A stretch of DNA of 5,422 nt from Nitrospirota bacterium (lineage in GTDB: Bacteria; Nitrospirota; Nitrospiria; Nitrospirales; UBA8639), in contig JAOUGQ010000216.1 of the NCBI GenBank assembly GCA_029865515.1, positions 1 to 5,422 on the forward strand, in the 5' to 3' direction. The notes under the pieces were generated by a model that was not told the DNA's origin, did not search any database, and saw only the letters and a program-made list of their open reading frames with translations. The position numbers and the translations under genes are program-made. Of this stretch, positions 1 through 4,999 are shown one piece after another. Each line of letters begins with the position of its first letter. The stretch's first letter is position 1.

Positions 1-61
1 AGGATGACAATGCGGGGAGGGCGGAGGGGGAGCAGATAGATGCCCGCTGACTGCCGTGGGA
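1..61 (+). repeat. Partial copy of the ~175-bp intergenic repeat, cut by the window edge
   Basis: The first 20 bases match 179-198 in the next copy with one mismatch (position 9, a for c). The following bases also align with the right-hand portion of the full copies (a 'cagat..atgcccg' block and a 'gactgccg' block), with a few extra bases around 20-30. The hairpin half would lie left of the window. The unit runs straight into the full copy beginning near 62, so the two are arranged head to tail. Confidence 0.6.
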
Positions 62-236
62 GATAACGGGGAGCCGTAGCATTGCGATGTGCGGGGTTGC
101 GGCTGGACACCGATCCTTCGCCGAGCCCTTGTCCTGAGCCCTTCGGCTTTGCTCAGGCTAGACTCCGTCGAATGGATCAGGATGACCATGCGGGGAGGCA
201 GATGGCTGCCCGATGACGATTGCCGGGTATGACGGA
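62..236 (+). repeat. Full copy A of a ~175-bp dispersed intergenic repeat with hairpin core
   Basis: This block aligns along its length with 2546-2719. The core 124-197 matches 2607-2680 with a single mismatch over 74 positions (c158 against a2641). The left flank (62-111) and right tail (198-236) are more diverged. Both copies are non-coding, lie in the same orientation on the plus strand and follow the 3' end of a minus-strand gene. No transposase or other ORF is inside, so it is a non-autonomous or REP-like element, not an insertion sequence. The relation between copies is seen directly; the class is inferred. Confidence 0.85.
112..178. terminator. Imperfect long hairpin in repeat copy A; possible transcript 3' end for secB
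   Basis: An inner perfect 7-bp stem, CCTGAGC (133-139) with GCTCAGG (151-157), closes an 11-base loop. An outer stem pairs GATCCTTCG (112-120) with CGAATGGATC (169-178), leaving one bulged T. The middle portion pairs only partly. No U-tract follows on either strand, so it is not a classical intrinsic terminator. Its place about 200 bases beyond the secB stop would allow a role in transcript end formation or mRNA protection, which is inference. Confidence 0.35.
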
Positions 237-240
237 GGGT

Positions 241-378
241 TTTATGGCTGCCTGCTATTTCCTTACAGGTGCGAATGCAGAAGGAAAGGTGGATTCCCGA
301 TTTCTTTTTGGTGATTGAATCCTCCAATACGCTATTTCCTCGCTCCCTTCGAGAAAGCACTGCGCCGTAGAAGCTGCC
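241..378. other. Non-coding stretch after secB
   Basis: An imperfect inverted repeat, GGTGGATTC (288-296) with GAATCCTCC (317-325), 8 of 9 paired around a 20-base loop, is the only structure seen. It is too weak with too large a loop to call a terminator. No gene is supported here. Confidence 0.45.
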
Positions 379-834
379 TCAGTGAATCGTGGCCCCGGAA
401 TCGGTTGCCGCCTTTTGTTGCTGTTGCTGGTAAAGGGCCTCAAAATTCACCGGGTTGAGCATGACGGTCGGGAACCCTCCCCGTGTCACCGCATCCGACA
501 CCGTCTCACGAACATAGGGAAAGAGAATATTCGCACACCCGATGCCTAATACCGGCCCCATTTCTGTTTCCGGGATATGGCGAATCCGAAAAATCCCGGC
601 TTGCTCCGCCTCCACGATAAACATGATCTTTTCCTTGACCTTGGCCGTGACAGTCACCGTCACGGACGCCTCATACAGGTCTGCATCCATACGGGTGTGT
701 TGCATCTTCAATTCGACATGAACCTGTGGCGCGTCACGCTCCAGAAAAATACCGGGTGCATGGGGGACTTCTAAAGACAAATCCTTCACATAGATTTTCT
801 CTATGGTAAACACGGGTTTTGTTTCTTCGGTCAT
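379..834 (-). CDS. secB: Protein-export chaperone SecB
   Basis: Cytosolic export chaperone. In characterised bacteria SecB forms a tetramer that holds newly made preproteins unfolded and passes them to SecA at the SecYEG translocon. The 151-residue product is close to the usual ~150-160. Recognisable features are an N-terminal strand with IEKIYVKDLSLEVPHAP (11-27), the aromatic F30, a central beta region (54-85), and the strongly conserved block GIGCANILFPYVRE (97-110) followed by RGGFPTVMLNPVNFEALY (118-135). The start is fixed by AAGGA six bases upstream. The family usually has CPN where this protein has CAN (100-102), so the proline is replaced. Five glutamines (136-140) precede the short polar tail. 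The gene stands alone: its upstream neighbour is divergent, 483 bases away, and downstream only repeats are visible. Confidence 0.96.
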   Translation of the reverse strand: MTEETKPVFTIEKIYVKDLSLEVPHAPGIFLERDAPQVHVELKMQHTRMDADLYEASVTVTVTAKVKEKIMFIVEAEQAGIFRIRHIPETEMGPVLGIGCANILFPYVRETVSDAVTRGGFPTVMLNPVNFEALYQQQQQKAATDSGATIH

Positions 835-840
835 GTATCA

Positions 841-845
841 TCCTT
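841..845 (-). promoter_or_regulatory. Ribosome binding site of secB
   Basis: Minus-strand AAGGA lies six bases before the ATG at 834-832, supporting that start over any internal methionine. Confidence 0.75.
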
Positions 846-994
846 TTGGTGAGTGAGTACCTACAGTCATCAAGCCACAGACAGGCCTGACCAACATGAT
901 CGTCCGGCATTCTGATAAAGGAGGCCAATATTGTCATCGATTCCGCATAAGACGCAACCTGGCTTTCATTTTTTATTCCTAAAGAGGGCGTCTC

Positions 995-1010
995 GGGGTC
1001 AGGCCTTGCA
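995..1010 (+). repeat. GGGGTCAGGYCTTGCA motif, copy 1
   Basis: The sixteen bases GGGGTCAGGCCTTGCA match 2443-2458 at 15 of 16 positions (C against T in the tenth). Both copies are intergenic and on the same strand. Words like GGGGTCAGGTCTTGCA recall palindromic repeats found near REP-associated (Y1) transposases in several bacteria. That resemblance is from memory and no transposase is present here. Confidence 0.45.
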
Positions 1011-1302
1011 ATTACCCATCCTCTCCAGCCTTTTCCCACGTCACCGGCTGTTGAGCCTGTTTCACTTCTCTCCGTTTGAGGGGGCTGCGTTAGATGGATG
1101 TGGTTACGCGCAAAGAACCCATCCCCATTCGTGAGACCCTGACACCGGTTTTATGCCTTGAACCATTTGCGGTCTCCTTCCGACTGACGGTATAAGAACC
1201 CGATACCCTGATGTTTCTGACCAAAGAAGCGCAATGAAGCATTGACCATCTTTCCTGCCTGTTGAGTCGATCGAGCCGTCGGTCTACGAAGAGGGGGGAT
1301 AA

Positions 1303-1309
1303 AAGGAGG
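1303..1309 (+). promoter_or_regulatory. Strong ribosome binding site of the secreted-protein gene
   Basis: AAGGAGG lies eight bases before the ATG at 1318. It is a near-complete anti-Shine-Dalgarno match, fixes the start, and supports this frame as a truly translated gene. Confidence 0.85.
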
Positions 1310-1317
1310 GCTCTTCG

Positions 1318-2259
1318 ATGAAAATCACTTCGTTGGCATTCATGGGCTTATCCATTTTTCTGCTGATGAATGAGCAGGCAGAGGCGATAGGATATCAAAT
1401 AAGTCCAGTAGAATACCCATTGTCTGTCATCGACGAATTTCATGAAAGTTTCCCGTCGAAGACTCACTATCTTTATCCTGGCGAATATAAAATGAGGATT
1501 TTCTTAGGAAATGACAATTTAGGTTGCTCCTTACGGGTGGGAACGAAAAGCAGTAATACCAACTTGATGAAACTCTCAGGGCCGTTAGCCGTGCGTAACG
1601 TCACCAATCCCATATCTTTTTTGAAGGGTCTTGGCGATACCATGGCGAATCTTGCGGATGTCAGGAAATGGAAATTTCGCTTTATGTGCGAGACCACCGG
1701 TACCACTACGGTTTCCCCACCGCCCACCGTGACGGTCCCGGTGCTGCTGACCCTGACCTATGGCCCGTTTTTAACCACGACCGTGCCTGTGCTGTTAACC
1801 CAGAAGGTAGGAATCAAGTCGGTGGCGGCCTCACCCATACGCCGCACGTATAGTCTGGGGCAAACCGCGACCCTACACGTGAATTTCACCCGTAAAGCCC
1901 TGAACTATGAATATTCCCACCGGTCCGATGTATATTTGCGTGTACAACAAGGCAAGCTGTGCGTTGGAAGCTACGCTTCTCTCGAGGCGGGCAATGAATG
2001 GAAGCGACTTGGAAGTGTCGAACTTGACGGACAGCCATTGACCCTACCAGCAACCCTCTGTGAATCCGGGCAAACCATTGTGGAGTTTAAGCTTGCAGAG
2101 AATTCAAGGTTCGACTCAACCATCAAGCGCCTCGTCTTCAATGTGGACAAAAGGGCGCCCCTCCGCTCTCGGGGCATTGAAACGCTCCCCCCACTGGTGA
2201 TCCCCGATCCCGAACCACCGGTTCTCCCCAATTTTGAACTGCAGGGGGAAAAGCCTTAG
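1318..2259 (+). CDS. Secreted protein of unknown function with a TVPVLLT internal repeat
   Basis: The 313-residue product is not recognised. It begins with a signal peptide: K2, a hydrophobic core from about 5 to 17, and an AEA cleavage motif at 21-23, so export to the periplasm or beyond is likely. Region 24-125 contains C70 and C124. A linker (126-164) holds a Thr/Val/Pro-rich duplicated motif, TVTVPVLLT at 137-145 and TTTVPVLLT at 153-161. The second half (165-278) looks like a beta-rich domain, with alternating strands such as ATLHVNF and VYLRVQQ and cysteines 215 and 248. A proline-rich tail with PPLVIPDPEPPVLP (291-304) ends the protein. GC content, counted by hand, is about 40% at 1381-1560 and 60% at 1681-1860, a sharp change near the domain boundary. 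The gene is monocistronic as far as can be seen, divergent from secB and convergent with the lipoprotein pair. An Ig-like or adhesin-type fold is possible but not shown. Confidence 0.85.
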   Translation: MKITSLAFMGLSIFLLMNEQAEAIGYQISPVEYPLSVIDEFHESFPSKTHYLYPGEYKMRIFLGNDNLGCSLRVGTKSSNTNLMKLSGPLAVRNVTNPISFLKGLGDTMANLADVRKWKFRFMCETTGTTTVSPPPTVTVPVLLTLTYGPFLTTTVPVLLTQKVGIKSVAASPIRRTYSLGQTATLHVNFTRKALNYEYSHRSDVYLRVQQGKLCVGSYASLEAGNEWKRLGSVELDGQPLTLPATLCESGQTIVEFKLAENSRFDSTIKRLVFNVDKRAPLRSRGIETLPPLVIPDPEPPVLPNFELQGEKP

Positions 2260-2277
2260 CGAGACATGCCCTGCCCT

Positions 2278-2289
2278 TCACACGTGTGA
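2278..2289. promoter_or_regulatory. Perfect 12-bp palindrome TCACACGTGTGA
   Basis: The palindrome is self-complementary over all 12 positions and lies 19 bases past the stop codon at 2259. It has the shape of a dimeric regulator site, but its position after a gene rather than before one makes an operator role doubtful. It may be chance. Confidence 0.25.
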
Positions 2290-2426
2290 CCGATCAGATT
2301 GAACCGATAATGCCTAGGCCTATCAAAAGCCTCATATCTTGGGGTGTGGGGATTTGTGTGTGTTTCCCTGCCATCTAGATTTGGGTCAGATTCGGATGCG
2401 GGATCAGGTCTGAGTCTGGACTTTTG

Positions 2427-2448
2427 TTCTTGGGGTCTTCTTGGGGTC
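2427..2448 (+). repeat. Perfect 11-bp tandem repeat, two units of TTCTTGGGGTC
   Basis: Two adjoining identical units occupy 2427-2437 and 2438-2448. The second unit overlaps the start of the GGGGTCAGGTCTTGCA motif, so the motif's 5' half appears to have been duplicated. Confidence 0.75.
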
Positions 2449-2458
2449 AGGTCTTGCA
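2443..2458 (+). repeat. GGGGTCAGGYCTTGCA motif, copy 2
   Basis: GGGGTCAGGTCTTGCA differs from the copy at 995-1010 at one base. It lies about 90 bases left of the large repeat copy B. Related words occur nearby (GGGTCAG at about 2383, GGATCAGGTC at 2401), giving this spacer a repetitive texture. Confidence 0.45.
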
Positions 2459-2545
2459 AGACGACATCGTGAGGAACTCGCCTTGGTACGCGTCAGGGAT
2501 CTTTTTTCTTCCCCTGTTTCTCTTGGCCGAGCCCGTCGTGGGCAA

Positions 2546-2719
2546 TGACGGGGAGGCGTCGCATTTCGATGTGCTGGGTTCCGGCTGGGCACAGATCCTT
2601 CGCCTAAGCCCTTGTCCTGAGCCCTTCGGCTTTGCTCAGGATAGACTCCGTCGAATGGATCAGGATGACCATGCGGGGAGACAGATGGATGCCCGAGTAC
2701 GACTGTCGGGTATGACGGA
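2546..2719 (+). repeat. Full copy B of the ~175-bp dispersed intergenic repeat
   Basis: Second full copy of the element at 62-236, of nearly the same length (174 against 175), in the same orientation, with the 74-base core differing at one position. The left flank shares blocks such as ACGGGGAG, CGATGTG and GGCTGG with copy A. Both ends resemble each other (a TGACGG-type sequence at start and end), which would allow head-to-tail arrays as seen at 1-236. It sits between the converging secreted-protein and lipoprotein genes. Confidence 0.85.
2594..2661. terminator. Imperfect long hairpin in repeat copy B, between convergent genes
   Basis: The inner stem TCCTGAGC (2615-2622) with GCTCAGGA (2634-2641) is 8 bp, one pair longer than in copy A. 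The outer stem GATCCTTCG (2594-2602) pairs with CGAATGGATC (2652-2661) with one bulged T. Lying between two converging genes, it could end or protect transcripts from either side. There is no adjoining U-tract, so this role is inferred from placement only. Confidence 0.35.
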
Positions 2720-2748
2720 ATGAGGAGGGATTTCTTCTAAGGCGTCAG

Positions 2749-3687
2749 TCAGAATATCGTGGTCACCATTTGGCCCGCCAGCACATCATAGGCCCGTTCA
2801 AATTCTTCCCCAAAGAGTTGCGCGTCATTGGCCGCCCACTCAGCGAGGAGATGAGCCTCCCCCTCACGCTTCCAAGTGTTATCGTAGAGAACGGCTTTGT
2901 CGGCGGTCCGAATCAGTCGGCCTCGGACTTCCATGCCCAGAGAGAGGGGCGGATTGATCTTTAGAACGGCCACCGATTGTGGTACGGAAGGAGATTCACG
3001 TTGGTCTGGCCATTTGAAACTCCCAATCCTTAACCAGACTTTGGTGACGCGTAATTCCAAGATGCTCGAGAGCTGAGAGGTGTCCAATGGGAAATACGTG
3101 AGGAGATCCGATGCGGTCTCCGGGCCTTGCCCTTCCAGAATGCGCATATCCACGTTTCCCAGAGACTGCCCCGTCTTCACCACATGATCCCGCATCGTTT
3201 CTTGAACGCGCATGGCCACCAGTGCGCCCTTCAGTTGGGCTTCTTTCTCTTCTATGCTGGCTGGGGATTCCGCCGTGGCCGCTCCATAAAATGGGCCAAC
3301 AATCATATACCCGGCGCCGACAACCACTCCAAAAACCGCTCCTAAAAAGGCGCCTCCGATTGCACCACCAGGCCCACCCACCATCAGGCCACCTCCCGCT
3401 CCCATCAGAGTAGCTTGAGGGGTTAAAGTGATAAGGACCCCTGTGCCTCGCACGGCCCCGCGCCCCGCACCACCTAGCCAGCCCTTAGCGGGTAGTTCAA
3501 ATTCCACCGCGGGAGTATATTGGGCCGAGACGACGCCAATCTTCCCCAACGATGCTCGTAACTGTGCAGAAGAAGGCGGGGGAGGATACGTGGCACAGCC
3601 CCATTGGCCCACCAGAAACGTGGCACTGAGGCCGATACGGCCGAGCCTTCGAAGGAAACACCCCATTGGGGAAAAGATTCTCCTCAT
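2749..3687 (-). CDS. Putative glycine-zipper lipoprotein, downstream member of a tandem paralogue pair
   Basis: The 312-residue product is of unknown function. It has an arginine-rich N-terminus, a hydrophobic segment (about 18-27) and GQWGCAT around C31. This looks like a lipoprotein signal with Q at -3 instead of the usual aliphatic residue. A conserved block IGVVSAQYTPAVEFELPAKG (50-69) is followed by a Gly/Ala-rich stretch (70-136, with GAGGGLMVGGPGGAIGG) like glycine-zipper membrane segments. Then come a helical region with SIEE (144-147), LLTYFP (195-200), a strand LELRVTKVWLR (210-220) and the well-kept C-terminus (241-312). The C-terminal 71 residues match the neighbour at 52 positions (73%). 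The start was chosen at ATG 3687 because AGGA lies four bases before it. An in-frame GTG at 3735 has no ribosome site, and ATG 3666 with AGGAG 12 bases upstream is a possible alternative. It is probably cotranscribed with the upstream paralogue, 65 bases away. Confidence 0.85.
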   Translation of the reverse strand: MRRIFSPMGCFLRRLGRIGLSATFLVGQWGCATYPPPPSSAQLRASLGKIGVVSAQYTPAVEFELPAKGWLGGAGRGAVRGTGVLITLTPQATLMGAGGGLMVGGPGGAIGGAFLGAVFGVVVGAGYMIVGPFYGAATAESPASIEEKEAQLKGALVAMRVQETMRDHVVKTGQSLGNVDMRILEGQGPETASDLLTYFPLDTSQLSSILELRVTKVWLRIGSFKWPDQRESPSVPQSVAVLKINPPLSLGMEVRGRLIRTADKAVLYDNTWKREGEAHLLAEWAANDAQLFGEEFERAYDVLAGQMVTTIF

Positions 3688-3691
3688 TCGA

Positions 3692-3695
3692 TCCT
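3692..3695 (-). promoter_or_regulatory. Candidate ribosome binding site of the downstream lipoprotein gene
   Basis: Minus-strand AGGA lies four bases before ATG 3687. The spacing is shorter than ideal, so the start is less certain than for the neighbour. A second AGGAG lies just inside the frame and could serve ATG 3666. Confidence 0.45.
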
Positions 3696-3752
3696 GATTG
3701 CGGTTTGGCGCCCCCCACACCCTGCGGCCTGCCACGTTGCGGAAGAGAGCCG

Positions 3753-4733
3753 TCAGAAAACCGTGGTCACGATTTGGTTAGACAACTGATCATAGGCCCG
3801 TTCCAATTCTTTCACAAACAGTTTCGCATCATTGGCCGCCCAGTCGGCAAACACATGAGACTCTCCCTCATGCGCCCAGGTGTTATCAAAGAGGACGACT
3901 TTGTCGGCGGTCCGGATCAGTCGGCCTCGGACTTCCATCCCCAGTGCCAAGGGCGGATTGATTTGAAGCTCTTCGGAAGGGTTAACCGGGTCCCAAGATT
4001 CTTTGGCACCCTTACCCGCTGGCTTCCCGGAAGGCAGCATGCTGGTGAGGGGCTTGAAAAAGGATTCGTTGGTACTCAACCACATGCGGGTCACCCGGAG
4101 TTCAAGGATACGCTCCACGTCGGTATCCTGTACCGGGAAATAGGTGAGGAGATCGGAGGGGCTTTCCGGGCCTTGCCCCTCTACCGACCTGATGAAGCCA
4201 CGATTGAGGGCGGCCTGGGTAACCTGAGCCCTCCGCACCACATGCTCGCTCATGGTTTCCTGAATGCGCAGGGAGGCCAGTACCTCTTTAAGGTGAGTCT
4301 CCGCTTCTTCTATCGTGACCGGAGCTTCCGCTTTCGCGGCTCCATAAAACGGCCCAACGATCAAATATCCGGCCCCTTTTACCAGAGCCGCTGCTGCCCA
4401 CAACGCGCCCAACAAACCATGCCCAGCCAGTGCCCCGAATGTGCAGCAGACTGCACCAAAACTCGCGCCCGCAATGACCGCCGCCGAGGGGACGAGAACA
4501 ATAAAGGCCTTCGTTCCCCCGACCGCTCCTCGTCCCGCTCCACCTAACCACCCCTTTGCCGGCAGTTCAAATTCAAACGCGGGGGTATATCGGGCCGACA
4601 CCACGCCAATGTTTCCTGTTCCGAGTGGTTCACGAACGTCAACGGACTGAGTGGCACAGCCCCATTGGACGACGAGCAGTACGGCACACAGCCACATGAT
4701 GAACCCGGTCTGCAAACGAGAAATGTCACTCAT
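3753..4733 (-). CDS. Putative glycine-zipper lipoprotein, upstream member of a tandem paralogue pair
   Basis: The 326-residue product is of unknown function. A hydrophobic leader (11-22) ends in VVQWGCAT with the candidate lipidated C26. IGVVSARYTPAFEFELPAKG (42-61) is nearly identical to the paralogue. The Gly/Ala-rich segment (62-132) is longer and less regular here, containing a CC pair (96-97) and several alanines, and leads to GAGYLIVGPFYGAA. TIEEAETHLKE (140-150) starts a helical part, LLTYFP (195-200) and ILELRVTRMWL (209-219) follow, and a Lys/Pro/Ser-rich insertion (about 220-255) is mostly absent from the paralogue. The last 71 residues are 73% identical to it. The start at 4733 is supported by AGGA seven bases upstream. 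The frame stays open to a TTG at 4853, but that extension is polar, would bury the leader, and has no properly spaced ribosome site. It is the first gene of the likely two-gene unit. Outer-membrane or periplasmic location is inferred. Confidence 0.87.
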   Translation of the reverse strand: MSDISRLQTGFIMWLCAVLLVVQWGCATQSVDVREPLGTGNIGVVSARYTPAFEFELPAKGWLGGAGRGAVGGTKAFIVLVPSAAVIAGASFGAVCCTFGALAGHGLLGALWAAAALVKGAGYLIVGPFYGAAKAEAPVTIEEAETHLKEVLASLRIQETMSEHVVRRAQVTQAALNRGFIRSVEGQGPESPSDLLTYFPVQDTDVERILELRVTRMWLSTNESFFKPLTSMLPSGKPAGKGAKESWDPVNPSEELQINPPLALGMEVRGRLIRTADKVVLFDNTWAHEGESHVFADWAANDAKLFVKELERAYDQLSNQIVTTVF

Positions 4734-4999
4734 GGGTTGTTCCTGTTTTACTTTCAGCCTGTGGTCTTGCATCTGGTCTTGCTCCCGATTGGCTCTCGCA
4801 ATACGTGGCGATGCATCAGCTCTCGTGTGTGGTACGCAGGCAGATTTGTTCAAGCCTTGACCTCATGGCCTCATAATCATCCAGGTTGTCGAACGATCGC
4901 TCACACCCTTGGAAAGGCCCGGGAATCGATTGAGGCAGCCAGGGGTGGAGTGTAACAGGATCAGGGAAATCCGTACACAGGGCATGAGCGACACTTCGG
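4734..4999. other. 266-base spacer between the DUF1499 gene and the lipoprotein pair
   Basis: It presumably holds the lipoprotein operon promoter, unless that is read through from the DUF1499 gene. I see no convincing sigma-70 pair, no strong hairpin with U-tract, and no additional ORF with a credible start. Confidence 0.4.
4741..4744 (-). promoter_or_regulatory. Ribosome binding site deciding the start at 4733
   Basis: Minus-strand AGGA (in context CAGGAACAACCC-ATG) lies seven bases before the ATG. It places the leader peptide at the N-terminus and rules against the 40-residue extension of the open frame. Confidence 0.65.

Larger units (their letters stand above)
835..1317. other. 483-base divergent intergenic region with no supportable gene
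   Basis: This region lies between secB (minus) and the secreted-protein gene (plus), so both promoters should be here. I could not find a pair of -35 and -10 boxes with acceptable spacing on either strand. Visible items are the ribosome sites at both ends, a GGGGTCAGGCCTTGCA motif at 995-1010 that recurs at 2443-2458, and a weak GGTAT/ATACC inverted repeat around 1190-1209. Open frames here either overlap secB or lack a Shine-Dalgarno sequence and recognisable content. Confidence 0.6.
2260..2545. other. Non-coding convergent spacer left of repeat copy B
   Basis: This spacer follows the stop of the secreted-protein gene. It holds a 12-bp palindrome (2278-2289), a GT-rich run around 2340-2366, an 11-bp tandem repeat (2427-2448) and the second GGGGTCAGGYCTTGCA motif (2443-2458). 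A six-T run lies near 2501-2506 but no stable stem precedes it, so it is not called a terminator. No ORF with a ribosome site and credible content was found on either strand. Confidence 0.6.

Noticed and set aside
1..236. CRISPR array or insertion sequence as an explanation for the repeats
   Set aside because: Units are about 175 bp with no short regularly spaced repeats and spacers, and there is no transposase frame or terminal inverted repeats bounding a gene.
288..325. Inverted repeat GGTGGATTC/GAATCCTCC after secB as a terminator
   Set aside because: It has one mismatch in nine pairs, a 20-base loop and no U-tract directly following on the minus strand.
734..1039. Minus-strand 101-codon open frame overlapping the start of secB
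   Set aside because: It overlaps the secB coding sequence by about 100 bases in another frame, has no evident Shine-Dalgarno sequence, and shows no recognisable domain.
2501..2506. Run of six T after the secreted-protein gene as an intrinsic terminator
   Set aside because: No GC-rich stem directly precedes the run, and it lies about 240 bases beyond the stop codon.
3736..3752. Extended N-terminus of the downstream lipoprotein from GTG 3735
   Set aside because: No ribosome site precedes it, and the extension would place polar residues ahead of the leader peptide.
3666..4547. Plus-strand 293-codon open frame antisense to the lipoprotein genes
   Set aside because: It lies opposite two well-supported homologous genes. 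Its sequence is rich in Arg, Pro, His and Gly, as expected of an antisense shadow of GC-rich DNA, and it lacks a good ribosome site.
4765..4800. NR-x-QD-x-M similarity between the translated upstream regions of the two paralogues
   Set aside because: It may be a remnant of the duplication reaching into the leader region, but the match is only five residues and falls outside both chosen coding sequences, so chance cannot be excluded.
4734..4853. Extended N-terminus of the upstream lipoprotein from TTG 4853
   Set aside because: It would add 40 polar residues ahead of a clear leader peptide, while ATG 4733 has a well-spaced AGGA.
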